64,000 nt of DNA from Komagataeibacter melomenusus (GTDB lineage Bacteria > Pseudomonadota > Alphaproteobacteria > Acetobacterales > Acetobacteraceae): positions 54,139-118,138 of the forward strand of contig NZ_JABJWC010000008.1 in NCBI RefSeq assembly GCF_013155395.1. The letters run 5' to 3'. The position numbers and the translations under genes were made by a program. Shown here in pieces: positions 26,204 to 34,682 of this stretch (position 1 is its first letter; each line of letters begins with the position of its first letter). The notes beneath the pieces are model-generated. The model was not told the origin of the DNA and did not search any database. It saw only the letters and a list, made by a program, of their open reading frames with translations.

Positions 26204-27943
26204 TCACAAACCCAGCCCCCTGTTCCGGGTGAAGCTCCAGTCAATCCCGCCATTGTCGCGCGCGACACCGGAGACGTGCCTGCCCTGCTGCTTCTCCAGC
26301 GATGGCGTCCAGGGCACAAGCTGGAACTGAAGCCCGTCATCAATCATCGCATAGCGACCCGAGGCCAGCACCATGCGCTGACGATAGGTGCCGGTGACAT
26401 ACTCCCCCGAACCCGACTGGCTGAATGTCCGTCCCGTCTCGACGGCCAGCCGCTCTCCAACTTCCCGGACCTCCCGGTCCCTGAGCGTCCCGATCAAGTT
26501 GCGCGCCAGAACCACCCGCTGCGTGTGACGTTCGGCAAGACCCTGCTCAATCAGTTGCTCCGCCCGGCGCTCCATCGCCTCACGGACCTCGGCGCCAAAG
26601 CCCGCCTGCCCCAATGCAACAGGGTCGCGCGCCACTGCCTGCCGGTCGAGCCAGGTGGCCCCTCGCGCCATCACCTGATCCTCGATCGACAGATCAGACC
26701 GCACAGCCAGCGCCACACGCCGTTGCCCCTTCCGGTCATCGAAGGTGCGCAGTTCCACCACCGAACCCATTACACTGTCCCCGGTCGCATCGAGATCGGG
26801 AAAGCGGATATGATGCGTACGCCCGTCCACGCCGTCGATGACCGCATAGGCCGTGCCTTTCAGTTCATCGTCCAGACCACGATCAACCAGCCTGCCGATG
26901 ACGGGAACATCCAGGCTTTCGCCCGCCAGCACATAACTCGACGTGCTCCGCTCGATCCCGCGCTCGGCCAGGGAACGGTGAATGCGCTTGATGATGTCGC
27001 CGCGTTCGCCCAGTTCACGCAGCGTCGCCTCGGCCGTCTCATCCAGCAACCATTGCCCCTCTCCAACCTGATGGGCGAGACCAAGCCCTTCCAGCCGACG
27101 CAGGCGTCCGACCTTCAATGCCCCGAACGGATCGGGCTGCTCACCAGGCGAAGGCGCCGTGTCGATGACGCCATCGCGCCCCGCATCGCGCTGAAGCTGC
27201 CGGTCAAGCTGGGTCCAGTATTCGGCATCGACCTGACGTTCGAGGGCGCGGTGAATTTCGATGTCATTGCGCTGCCCGAGTTCCTGCGTCACCAGATCCT
27301 GGGCACGGGCGCGCAACCCGTCTTTGATATAATCCCGCGAGATGACAAGGTCGCTGCCATCCTCGGCTACACCGCGCACGAGGATATGGACGTGGGGGTG
27401 CTGCGTGTTCCAGTGATCCACCCCCACCCAGTCCAGTTTCGTGCCGAAGTCTTTTTCCATCTGCCCGACCAGTTCGCGGGCATAGCCCTTGAGGTCGGCC
27501 ATGTCGGGCGCGTCCTCGGGCGAGACGATGAAACGGAAATGGTGACGGTCGTCCTCGCAGCGTTCGGCGAACGCCTTCGGGTCGGCATCGTCGATGCCGG
27601 GACCAAAGAGCCGTGCCTTCTCACCGTCCTTCGTGACCCCTTCCCGGCGCAGGTAACGCAGATGGGCGGCGAGCGGCGCCTTGCGCCCGCTATGGCGTAC
27701 GACACGGGCCTTGACGGTCACGCGGCGGGCTCGGCTGGTCAGCAGGCGATTGGCCCTGGCTGCCGCGATGCGGCCACGCCCGAAGGACGAACGGGAACCA
27801 CTGCCGTTGCGGCCCGAGCGGAACCCGCCGCCACCGGCACGCTGGGCCGAAGCAAGGGCCTGGGCGACGAAGGGCTTGAGCCGCTGGGCGCGCGGCGAGC
27901 GGATGCGACCCAGACGGGGCCGGAAGTCATTCTCGCGGGCCAT
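26204..27943 (-). CDS. Relaxase (VirD2/TraI-like, DUF3363)
   Basis: A 579-aa relaxase. A basic, Gly/Arg-rich N-terminus is followed by the nickase domain: catalytic Tyr candidate Y97 (HLRYLRREG), metal-site histidines in DDRHHFRFIV and QHPHVHILVRG (H182, H184, H186). The C-terminal DUF3363 region runs from about 300. It nicks oriT and is carried into the recipient. ATG at 27943 is chosen: GGAGGG lies 5 nt upstream and the upstream in-frame residues lack relaxase character. Confidence 0.92.
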   Translation of the reverse strand: MARENDFRPRLGRIRSPRAQRLKPFVAQALASAQRAGGGGFRSGRNGSGSRSSFGRGRIAAARANRLLTSRARRVTVKARVVRHSGRKAPLAAHLRYLRREGVTKDGEKARLFGPGIDDADPKAFAERCEDDRHHFRFIVSPEDAPDMADLKGYARELVGQMEKDFGTKLDWVGVDHWNTQHPHVHILVRGVAEDGSDLVISRDYIKDGLRARAQDLVTQELGQRNDIEIHRALERQVDAEYWTQLDRQLQRDAGRDGVIDTAPSPGEQPDPFGALKVGRLRRLEGLGLAHQVGEGQWLLDETAEATLRELGERGDIIKRIHRSLAERGIERSTSSYVLAGESLDVPVIGRLVDRGLDDELKGTAYAVIDGVDGRTHHIRFPDLDATGDSVMGSVVELRTFDDRKGQRRVALAVRSDLSIEDQVMARGATWLDRQAVARDPVALGQAGFGAEVREAMERRAEQLIEQGLAERHTQRVVLARNLIGTLRDREVREVGERLAVETGRTFSQSGSGEYVTGTYRQRMVLASGRYAMIDDGLQFQLVPWTPSLEKQQGRHVSGVARDNGGIDWSFTRNRGLGL

Positions 27944-27957
27944 TGGACCCTCCAATG
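27941..27957 (-). promoter_or_regulatory. Hairpin enclosing the relaxase RBS and start codon
   Basis: On the minus strand CATTGGA-GGG-TCCAATG is a 7-bp perfect inverted repeat whose loop and stem hold the Shine-Dalgarno GGAGGG and whose right arm contains the ATG. As RNA it would hide the start; as DNA it could be an operator. Confidence 0.5.
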
Positions 27958-28232
27958 TGCGAAAAAGGCTGGTGCAACAAAGGAAAACAGGGTCGGCAAA
28001 CATTGCCAAAGAAGAGGAAACATTGCTGAAAGAACGAAAAAACGCAGGAAAACCGACACCCCAACCGAGGCGCAATGTGCGCCCTTTTATCTCGCCTCTC
28101 GCCTCTCGTTCCCCCTGCCCCAGAGCGCCCATTCTCCCTTGCCAGCACCCACCCTGCGATGATGTCCGCTGGCCTGGGCACTACCCATGAACCGTGAAAA
28201 ACCGATAGAAGCGAGAGCTGCAAAGCGCGCAT
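27958..28232. other. Intergenic region upstream of relaxase, possible oriT region
   Basis: About 275 bp without a gene between relaxase and lytic transglycosylase. It holds A-rich and pyrimidine-rich blocks (a TCGCCTC direct repeat near 28093) but no nic site that I recognise. Position makes it a reasonable place for oriT; this is inference only. Confidence 0.25.
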
Positions 28233-28949
28233 TCATGGCATTGCTCCCGATGCGGAAGAGACAACGAACAACCCATCCGAAAGCGGCCTGACAGGCGCGA
28301 GACCATGCGCGATGATGTCACTTCGAACACCATGCGACGGCAGCTTCATTGCAACCGGAACGCCTTTCCTCGCGTCGTCCGACTGCGCGGCAAAAATCGG
28401 CGCACGGGTCCAGAACAGCGGGTCGGGATGCGAAACTGACAGCAATGAATCAGTCCCGCCCTGACCGATCAAAGGCAGCAACCCGGCGACATAGGCGCGC
28501 GTTTCGGGTGGCAGCGGACGTTGCCGATCACGGTAATCCTCATAACGCCCCGGTCCGGCATTATAGGCTGCCAGAAAGCCCGGCGAGCCGTAACGATCGT
28601 GCATCTCGCGCAGGAACGCAGCGCCCGCGAGAATGTTGTCATGCACATCGAACGGATCGCTTCCCAGACCGTAGCGAGCACGCAGATCGTTCCAGGTCGC
28701 AGGCATGATCTGCATAAGCCCGCGTGCGCCCTTTGAAGAAATCGCGTCGGTATCGCCCCCACTTTCTGCGCCCATGACAGCCCGTATCCACGTAGCGGGA
28801 ATATCGAAACGCTGCACGGCCTCCGCAATGGAAGCCGCATAGGGATCAGCACCGCCGGACACCGAAACAGTTACACTCTGCGCGTGAAGAGCGGCCACAG
28901 GGATACCCATCGACGAGATGGTGACAGCGAAGAGAACCGTGCATCGCAT
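28233..28949 (-). CDS. Lytic transglycosylase (VirB1/TrbN-like)
   Basis: A 238-aa exported SLT-domain protein: signal peptide (TVLFAVTISSMGIPVAALHA), catalytic E62 in MGAESGG, then GARGLMQIMPATW and AAYNAGPGRYEDYR, all standard for the goose-lysozyme-like SLT fold. It opens peptidoglycan for T4SS assembly. ATG at 28949 is used; an in-frame start 24 nt upstream is possible. Confidence 0.92.
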   Translation of the reverse strand: MRCTVLFAVTISSMGIPVAALHAQSVTVSVSGGADPYAASIAEAVQRFDIPATWIRAVMGAESGGDTDAISSKGARGLMQIMPATWNDLRARYGLGSDPFDVHDNILAGAAFLREMHDRYGSPGFLAAYNAGPGRYEDYRDRQRPLPPETRAYVAGLLPLIGQGGTDSLLSVSHPDPLFWTRAPIFAAQSDDARKGVPVAMKLPSHGVRSDIIAHGLAPVRPLSDGLFVVSSASGAMP

Positions 28950-28953
28950 TGCC

Positions 28954-29292
28954 TTACTCCCCACGTTCGGCACGTTTTGACGGGCGCGTCCAGTTCAGCA
29001 CCCAGACCGCACGCTCCCCACCGGCACGAAAGAGATTGGCCCGGATCGGTTGTGCAAAGGCGGGGTCGTCGAGGGCTACGGCGATGTAGTCACCAGCCCT
29101 CTCGCCGGTGCGTTTCCAGCCAGCACCAACCTCCGGGCCATCGGCATCGGTGAGATGGATGCGGTAATCCGGCGCATGTTCGGCGTCGGAAAACTCGGCC
29201 GGAACGAGAAGGATATCCTGCACCACGGAGAGGGTACGGATGCGCCCGGCAAAGCCGGTTTTCGTGCGCGTGAAAAGACCGATCTGTGCCAT
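28954..29292 (-). CDS. DUF736 family protein
   Basis: A 112-aa DUF736 protein (MAQIGLFTRTKTGFAGRIRT start, DYIAVALDDPAFAQPIRANL near the end). These proteins are frequent on alphaproteobacterial conjugative elements; function is unknown. One of two DUF736 genes here; the second is at 34170-34493. It starts 1 nt after the stop of the signal-peptidase gene and is part of the repA-to-relaxase run. Confidence 0.88.
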   Translation of the reverse strand: MAQIGLFTRTKTGFAGRIRTLSVVQDILLVPAEFSDAEHAPDYRIHLTDADGPEVGAGWKRTGERAGDYIAVALDDPAFAQPIRANLFRAGGERAVWVLNWTRPSKRAERGE

Positions 29293-29293
29293 T

Positions 29294-29851
29294 TCATTGA
29301 CCTTTCAGGGACGGATTGAAGGTCACGGTGGCAGGCTGCCTGCTCCCGGACGGAAGCCAGACTGGAGTTGCGCGCCCGATGACGGTGGAGAGGGACAACG
29401 GGCCGAAATATCGCCCGTCGAGACTGCGTGGCTCAGCCGGGTTCATGACGAAGACCTGGCCAGGAACGAGGTGTTTGCACCCCTGCCAGACGGGCAATGG
29501 ACAGCCCCTGTGATCGAGGGATTGCGCGTCGCCAGTGAATTTTCCGTCGATGGTTACGCGCTGCCCCGTACGGCACACGGACTGCCCTGCGATAGCCGCT
29601 ACGGGCTTGAGCAGTGGCACACCGAGAGGGAGATAGCCGCGCGTTGCCAGCAGCATCGCCTCGCGCTCGGGCAGACGGACAGCGACCAGATCACCGACAT
29701 GCGGCGCGGGAACCGGGTGCAATCGGTACAACCCGACGGGCACGCTTGCCGTCTCGTTCCAGATCAGGCGTGGCGCAGGATGAACGACCATCGACGCGCC
29801 CACACCGAGCACGGCGAAATAGGTCGCAAAGAGCCAGCCACGCCGGGTCAT
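29294..29851 (-). CDS. traF: S26 family signal peptidase (TraF-like)
   Basis: A 185-aa membrane peptidase with one N-terminal helix (WLFATYFAVLGVGASMVV), catalytic Ser in ASVPVGLYRL and general-base Lys in LLKPVAAIAG. TraF processes the conjugative pilin (TrbC) in RP4-like systems. ATG at 29851 overlaps the DUF2840 stop (ATGA). Confidence 0.9.
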   Translation of the reverse strand: MTRRGWLFATYFAVLGVGASMVVHPAPRLIWNETASVPVGLYRLHPVPAPHVGDLVAVRLPEREAMLLATRGYLPLGVPLLKPVAAIAGQSVCRTGQRVTIDGKFTGDAQSLDHRGCPLPVWQGCKHLVPGQVFVMNPAEPRSLDGRYFGPLSLSTVIGRATPVWLPSGSRQPATVTFNPSLKGQ

Positions 29852-30345
29852 GACGTCACCTGCCGCCGCTTGAGCCATGCTGAATGCTGCGCGCGCGTAT
29901 AGGCACGGGGCTCATGTCCGGCAGTGATGCGATGGTGGAGATGCCGCCAGTATTCGGGCGCCGCGTCCGCCGGATCGAGACCCAGCGCCTCAATGGCATC
30001 GACCGCCCGGAGCACATGTTCGACCCTTGGCCAGCTATCCACACGCAGGAGGATTTCGCCGCCAGGACGCACGAACGGCAAAGTCTGGAACACTTCGCCA
30101 GCCCTGACCGCGCGCACGATATCCAGCCGGGAGATGGTGATACCGAGGTCATTGGACGCCCAGCGCACGAAGGCGAAAACACTTCCTGGCGCAAAGCTGG
30201 AAATGCGGCGGCGGTCATCGAGTATCTGCTCGTCACTGCAATGCCCGAAGCGCAGCCAGTGTTCGATGCGCCTATCGATCCAGGTCAGTTCGACATGTGT
30301 CAGTGCCGCCGGATGCCGATGGGAGATGGGAGAGTGCCGGGTCAT
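29848..30345 (-). CDS. DUF2840 family protein
   Basis: A 165-aa protein from the ATG at 30345 (MTRHSPI). It carries THVELTWIDRRIEHWLRFG and SVFAFVRWASNDLGT-like stretches of DUF2840, common next to TraF on these elements. Unknown role. Overlaps repA and traF by ATGA, so it is part of the same translation-coupled run. Confidence 0.82.
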   Translation of the reverse strand: MTRHSPISHRHPAALTHVELTWIDRRIEHWLRFGHCSDEQILDDRRRISSFAPGSVFAFVRWASNDLGITISRLDIVRAVRAGEVFQTLPFVRPGGEILLRVDSWPRVEHVLRAVDAIEALGLDPADAAPEYWRHLHHRITAGHEPRAYTRAQHSAWLKRRQVTS

Positions 30346-31427
30346 GGCCCGTCTCCCGGCCCCTTGAAGGGGGCAATGGACGGGCAAGAGGGGTTATCCG
30401 CAGAACGGCGCTTCCCATCAACATAAGAGTTAGATTCTAAGTTAGATAAGTTAAGGGCCGGAATCGCCGTTTCAGGCCAAAGACTTAGCTGGGGTTTGTG
30501 CGTGTGAAGTCCCGATAGTCCTGCGTGTGATGTCCCGATAGTGGATGCGTGTGAAGTCCCGATACCATTCACATAGTTATCCACAGGATGTGTGGATAAA
30601 TCAGTTGGCAGGATGCGCAGCAACTCGCGCGCGCCAGCATGCTCAATACCCAGATGATAGCCCGGCAAGGGCTGGGAGGCGGCGGCACGCCGGATCTGAA
30701 TGGCAAAATCCGAGGGACGCATCAGGCTGCCGGATTTCTGGTGCAGATGCCCGATCTCGAAAGCCCAGCCCGCCTGCTGTCGCCCTGCGTGTTTGCGGGC
30801 GACACGGTAGAGCCATCGCTCAATGCCGCCGGTAAGCCGGAAATAGGCCGGGTCGATGGCCAGCACCAGCGACCGGTCGATCACGCCACGATAGAGCCAT
30901 TCCGGAATGACGATCTCGACGCCAACGGCGCGACCGTTGCGGCTGGCGCAGATTTCCCACTCGGTAATCCAGGAAAACTGCTGACGTCGCCAGTTCTGGC
31001 CGTTGCGGATCGTGGTGGCGACCACGGTGGACTGGAGCCGGGCGAGTGCCGCCCTGAGCAGCCGGTAATCCCGTGCCCCGGTCTGTCGGCCAATGCCGGT
31101 GAGCAGCTGATAGGGAGTGAAGCGCAGGAAGCGTGACGTTGTCAGGCCGAGATTTTCCGCCTCGACAATCTGGCTGGCGGCCCAGATCAGCACGTCAGCG
31201 TCCCAGATCGTCGCCATGCCGTGCTCGGGCATCCCGAACACCTCAACGCGCGTGTCCCCTATTGCGTAGAGGATTGGCGTCGTGCGCTTCGTTTTGGACA
31301 GGGAGAAAAACGGTCGCTCCATCAGATCGCGCTGGTCGCGCGGACTGATCTCGCCGCTGGAGACAACGAATGGCAGGAGCCTGCTGCGCTCGCTGGCCGT
31401 GAGGGTGTGGCGGGCCTGCATGTCCAT
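30342..31427 (-). CDS. repA: Replication initiator protein A
   Basis: A 361-aa replication initiator (RepA family): SERSRLLPFVVSSGEISPRD, DLMERPFFSLSKTKRTTPIL and winged-helix DNA-binding regions up to about residue 260. The C-terminal 80 residues are variable and are encoded by iteron DNA (IGTSHA repeats). ATG at 31427 follows a GAGGGGGG stretch; an in-frame ATG at 31472 would overlap the upstream HTH gene. It suggests that the element can replicate when excised. Confidence 0.88.
   Translation of the reverse strand: MDMQARHTLTASERSRLLPFVVSSGEISPRDQRDLMERPFFSLSKTKRTTPILYAIGDTRVEVFGMPEHGMATIWDADVLIWAASQIVEAENLGLTTSRFLRFTPYQLLTGIGRQTGARDYRLLRAALARLQSTVVATTIRNGQNWRRQQFSWITEWEICASRNGRAVGVEIVIPEWLYRGVIDRSLVLAIDPAYFRLTGGIERWLYRVARKHAGRQQAGWAFEIGHLHQKSGSLMRPSDFAIQIRRAAASQPLPGYHLGIEHAGARELLRILPTDLSTHPVDNYVNGIGTSHASTIGTSHAGLSGLHTHKPQLSLWPETAIPALNLSNLESNSYVDGKRRSADNPSCPSIAPFKGPGDGP
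30421..30599. other. oriV: Predicted oriV inside repA
   Basis: An AT-rich block with repeated GTTAGAT (30424-30452) is followed by three direct repeats of TGCGTGTGAWGTCCCGATA (30499-30517, 30522-30540, 30546-30564; periods of 23 and 24 nt), then two perfect DnaA boxes, TTATCCACA (30577-30585) and its reverse complement TGTGGATAA (30591-30599). All lie within the 3' part of repA. This is the classic iteron-DnaA-AT-rich layout of an origin. Confidence 0.75.
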
Positions 31428-31434
31428 CCCCCCC

Positions 31435-31686
31435 TCACCGGCGATCAAGGCCGGCAGAGCGGGCCTCGTCATAATTCGGATCAGACGTGGAACGGCAGGC
31501 GCTGGCGGTAGCCCAGGCGTCGAGGTCGTCGATCAGGTAGACGACACGACCGCCAAGCTTGCGGAAGGTCGGGCCACTGCCATGGCAGCGGTATTTTTCC
31601 AGCGTGCGGGGAGAAAGGCCAAGAATCTGCGCGGCCTGATGTGTGCGCAGGTAGCGCGCCGGTGACGGCGCGTGTCGGTCGAACAT
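31435..31686 (-). CDS. AlpA/MerR-like helix-turn-helix protein
   Basis: An 83-aa protein with an excisionase-type HTH: YLRTHQAAQILGLSPRTLEKYRCHGSGPTFRKLG and VVYLIDDLDAW. Such AlpA-like proteins commonly precede repA on these elements and may control repA or act in excision. It ends 7 nt before repA. Confidence 0.85.
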   Translation of the reverse strand: MFDRHAPSPARYLRTHQAAQILGLSPRTLEKYRCHGSGPTFRKLGGRVVYLIDDLDAWATASACRSTSDPNYDEARSAGLDRR

Positions 31687-31766
31687 AGTACGCCTCCATC
31701 TGGTCTCGAAGCGCCGCGGGGATGGTGCGGCGGATCGGGATGACGGTGGCGGAGAAAGCAGGCGTT

Positions 31767-31806
31767 GGGGGTGGACGAAGATTTTTCGATGTCAGTGTCC
31801 ACCCCC
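31767..31806 (-). promoter_or_regulatory. Hairpin upstream of the HTH-repA genes
   Basis: GGGGGTGGAC (31767-31776) and GTCCACCCCC (31797-31806) are a perfect 10-bp inverted repeat with a 20-nt spacer, about 80 nt before the HTH start. It may be an operator or a leader hairpin of the replication operon; the remaining gap 31687-31905 shows no gene. Confidence 0.4.
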
Positions 31807-31905
31807 ACGCGTCGGAGCGTATGCCCGAGACGCCGGGCGCAGCCGGGCATATGGCAGCGTTGAACTGATGGGAAAACGCAGCGCGAAGAAGCAAAAACGA
31901 CTATG

Positions 31906-32692
31906 TTACCGACCGCGTAAGAAATCCAGGTAGCCGCCGCTGACCCGGTTCCGGGCGTCAAGAATCAGGCGCTCCGCATGGCGCCGCGCCGCCGTGTTGC
32001 GCCATTCCACTGCCGGTAAATCCGCCTGCCATGAGCGATTGGCCGCAATGGCGATATCGCGGGTGGTGCCGCCAGCTTCGTGAATATCGAAGGCGAGCAG
32101 GAGCAGCATCTGCCGCGCGCGTTGCAATGGGGTGAGCCGGAGGGCGCGCGGAAGCAGACCGACACGCTGGCCGCGCTGCCTGCGGAAAAAACGCAGCGCC
32201 ACGTCGAGACGCAGTTCGGCGGCGTCATCCATCGGCAGGAGCACGGCGGGTCTACCGATGGCCAGCGGGTTCAGAAGCCGAAGGTAAAGATCGCCCGCCA
32301 CATCGCCGATCACCAGCCACGTGTCGTCTTCCGCATCATGACGGGCCAGAATAGTTCCGAGCACCGCCGGATTGATCGGGGTCACGATGGCGAAATCCGA
32401 TGGCGCGGATGTCAGAATCAGCGTGGCCGGTGAAACCTCGGGCCGCCAGACCATGTGCCCCTGACGGGCGGGTTCATCGGGTGCATGGACAAAAGCAGAG
32501 CCCCCAGCGTCGGGTGAACGCTGCACACTCGGCGGCAGAATCCACGCCACGGCGGCCAATCCGCCGTTGCAGGCGGGCATAATCGCAGCGATAGGTGGTG
32601 TTACGACGGAGAAATTCGACGGCGAAACCGGAGCGGTCCAGACGGCTGATATGGTCGCGCAGTTCCGGTGAACGCCAGAAGGATGTCGGCAT
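31906..32692 (-). pseudogene. DUF6499/DUF2285 transcriptional-regulator-like gene, frameshifted
   Basis: Two frames together give one protein. The N-terminal part from 32692 (PTSFWRSPELRDHISRLDRS, LRRNTTYRCDYARL) breaks after RRWGLCF, and the C-terminal part resumes with FVHAPDEPARQGHMVWRPEV and runs to 31906 with the DUF2285 region (PLQRARQMLLLLAFDIHEAG). Removing one base from the A-run at 32491-32494 (T-run on the coding strand) restores a single frame of about 261 codons. The span is 787 nt, one more than a multiple of three. Either the gene is broken or the extra base is a sequencing error. Confidence 0.8.
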
Positions 32693-32831
32693 GCGGGCCT
32701 CCCTGCCTGTCCCCCCATGCGGCGAAAGGGGGAGCTTCCATCAGCCAGATTGGGAGCGTGAATGCATAGACCCTGATTTTTTATCGGGGAGAGAAGCGCA
32801 GGGCGCATGCGGGAGCCGGGGCGAAGCCCGG

Positions 32832-33095
32832 CTATTGCAGGCGCGGTTGCAGCAGATGCTGGAAACCTGCTTCGGTCATCCAGCGCGCCCGTGCCAGATG
32901 CCTATCATGCACCACCTTGGCGCGTTCGGGTTCACAGACGGGATCAAGGCCAAACAGCACCGCAACGACCTCGCGCCAGTCCGCCCCTTCCTCGTCCGCG
33001 ACCAGAAGGCGCAGATAGAGCCCTAGATGCGCTTCGTCGTAGGCGTTCACCCGTTGGGTGAGAGGGGGATGATCGAGGAAAGACGGCTCCGTCAT
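32832..33095 (-). CDS. Small DUF2285-type DNA-binding protein
   Basis: An 87-aa protein (HPPLTQRVNAYDEAHLGLYL, ADWREVVAVLFGLDP, HLARARWMTEAGFQHLL). It resembles the compact DUF2285-type proteins found beside the longer DUF6499/DUF2285 gene on similar elements. Role unknown, probably DNA-binding. Family name given with moderate confidence. Confidence 0.7.
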   Translation of the reverse strand: MTEPSFLDHPPLTQRVNAYDEAHLGLYLRLLVADEEGADWREVVAVLFGLDPVCEPERAKVVHDRHLARARWMTEAGFQHLLQPRLQ

Positions 33096-33224
33096 GACGG
33101 TTCCTCATGATACCGCTGCCAGATCGGTTCGATAACAAAGATCTGGATTGCTGACCGGCCCGGCTCGCATGCCCCGCCAGAAATCAGCGCGCCCAAGGGG
33201 GAAAAATGACATGAACGGAGCGGA

Positions 33225-33509
33225 TCAGGACGATTCCACCCGGCCACGCCCCCTACCCTGCCGCGTCTGGATATCGGAAGTCTCGTTTAGAAACATGACG
33301 CCGCGTCCCTGTCCGGACTCGATGAACAGAATGCCCGCCGCTTCCAGCGCGCGACGGACCTGATCGATCGTACCCTCGTGAACGCCCAGACCGCGTTCGG
33401 ATTCAAGGCGCTTGAGCGCGGTCAATGCTACGAGGGCCTTTTCAGCGAGCCTTTCCTGTGTCCAGTTCAGAAGTGCCCGTGCCGCCCTTACCTGTCGGCC
33501 AGTGATCAT
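33225..33509 (-). CDS. XRE-family helix-turn-helix regulator
   Basis: A 94-aa protein with a Cro/C1-type HTH (ITGRQVRAARALLNWTQERL, ALTALKRLESERG) and the tail LEAAGILFIESGQGRGVMFL often seen in this subfamily. Likely regulator of ICE maintenance or transfer genes. No operator could be assigned. Confidence 0.87.
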   Translation of the reverse strand: MITGRQVRAARALLNWTQERLAEKALVALTALKRLESERGLGVHEGTIDQVRRALEAAGILFIESGQGRGVMFLNETSDIQTRQGRGRGRVESS

Positions 33510-33677
33510 CCGCGATCACATCCGACACGCAAGGCCTGCACACCAGAAATACGACTATAATAGTCGCTTTGTGGATATTCAACATTGTTCTTTCCGGGCG
33601 AAGGCAAAAAGGAATCGGCGTCCACGCACCATTCAGGCGGCTTCAGTGCTGTCGGAGAAGACCGACGGGCTGACCAG

Positions 33678-33706
33678 AAAAAAAGCCCCCCGTCAGGCGG
33701 GGGGCT
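33678..33706 (-). terminator. Rho-independent terminator after the 45-aa gene
   Basis: On the minus strand AGCCCCCCG-CCTGA-CGGGGGGCT is followed by seven T. The loop contains the stop codon of the small gene 33693-33830. Confidence 0.8.
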
Positions 33707-33830
33707 CGGCATCGCGTCGGGCAAGCGCCTCCTTGAGTTCGCGCTCGATCTGTCGGCGCTCGCGTTTGCTGAGATGAAAGCTGGTCAGTTCGGCCCGCAG
33801 CATCTGGATGTGGTCGTGTAACGTGGTCAT
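33693..33830 (-). CDS. 45-aa small protein, conserved-looking, function unknown
   Basis: Starts MTTLHDHIQMLRAELTSFHL and ends ALARRDAEPPA, a highly charged helical peptide. AAGGAG lies 8 nt before the ATG and a strong terminator overlaps its stop, so this is a complete transcription unit rather than a chance ORF. A hairpin element of the class also found upstream of two other ICE genes lies 94 nt upstream. No family recognised. Confidence 0.65.
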   Translation of the reverse strand: MTTLHDHIQMLRAELTSFHLSKRERRQIERELKEALARRDAEPPA

Positions 33831-33923
33831 CGTCCTGCTCCTTTCGTTTCTCGAAGACAGGACGGACGGCTCATGCCGGGGCGGACCGGGTCAGGGATCG
33901 CCGCAGGCGACCGGCTCGCCGGC

Positions 33924-33992
33924 GCGTGGGGGAGCCGATTTTGTCTGGCGCGCCCGGCACGGGTGCGTCGGGCAAAATTGGGGGGACCACGC
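33924..33992 (-). ncRNA. Structured leader element, copy C
   Basis: Outer stem GCGTGG/CCACGC (33924-33929, 33987-33992), inner 11-bp stem (33935-33945 with 33971-33981, two wobble pairs) and an apical stem GCGCCCG-GCA-CGGGTGC. It lies 94 nt upstream of the 45-aa gene and shares architecture with copies A and B but not primary sequence in the stems. The rest of the gap 33831-34169 has no visible gene. Confidence 0.45.
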
Positions 33993-34169
33993 GTCCTTGA
34001 CGCGGTGCGCCCTCGCGCATGGTACAATGGGAAGGCTGAGGGAAAGCCTCGTATTCCGCCTGCGTCTCACGTCGGGCGACCAGCACGATCGCCCGCGCCC
34101 GGGAAGAGCCCGCCAGAAAGCCCGGAAGGCCCCGCCCGGAGAGACCGGGCGGGGTTGGTCGTGGGAGGT

Positions 34170-34493
34170 TCAGTCCCCGTTCCGGCTGCGCGGCCGGGTC
34201 CAGATCAGGGAGTAGCCCTCGCCGTCCTCGTCGGTGAACAGGTTGGCGAAGATCGGGGCGGCGAAAGAGGGATCATCCAGCTTCAGGCTCAGATAGGTGC
34301 GCCCTTCGCTGGAGCGGCGGGTCCAGGCCGCACCGAGTTCAATCCTGCCCAGATAGACGCGGTAGTTGGGGGCGTTGTCGTTGGGACGGTTGGTTTCGGC
34401 CACCAGCCGGACGTTGCGGGCCTGCAGGGCCAGGGTGACGATTTCGCCTTCGAAGCCTTCGCCCACCTTCTTGAAGGAACCGATGTTAGCCAT
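34170..34493 (-). CDS. DUF736 family protein, second copy
   Basis: A 107-aa DUF736 protein (MANIGSFKKVGEGFEGEIVT start, SLKLDDPSFAAPIFANLF). It is a paralogue of the DUF736 gene in the repA run but diverged in sequence. Stands alone with its own leader (structured element A, 100 nt upstream). Function unknown; a GGAG site precedes the ATG. Confidence 0.88.
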   Translation of the reverse strand: MANIGSFKKVGEGFEGEIVTLALQARNVRLVAETNRPNDNAPNYRVYLGRIELGAAWTRRSSEGRTYLSLKLDDPSFAAPIFANLFTDEDGEGYSLIWTRPRSRNGD

Positions 34494-34592
34494 TGTCGTG
34501 TCTCCATGCTGTTATCGGGCCGCGACCACCGTGGCCTCGATGGCGATCGACCAGCCGGAGGCGAGCGGCAGAGCACCCCTCGGGGCCGCAGC

Positions 34593-34682
34593 GCAGCGGA
34601 GGACGGCAGGGCCGGAACTTTCTTGTCCCGCGAGGAATGACGGCGCAGCCGTCAGGGGAAGAAAGTTCTGGCACGCCGTTGC
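34593..34682 (-). ncRNA. Structured leader element, copy A
   Basis: Outer stem GCAGCGG/CCGTTGC (34593-34599, 34676-34682), an internal purine-rich strand AGGACGGCAGG, a 14-bp inner stem (34611-34624 with 34659-34672, one wobble) and an apical TGACGGC-GCA-GCCGTCA hairpin. It starts 100 nt upstream of the DUF736 ATG. Copy B shows the same layout with different stem bases. Confidence 0.55.

Noticed and set aside
26150..28162. Long plus-strand ORF opposite the relaxase
   Set aside because: Antisense shadow of a high-GC gene; no domain recognised, while the minus strand has a clear relaxase.
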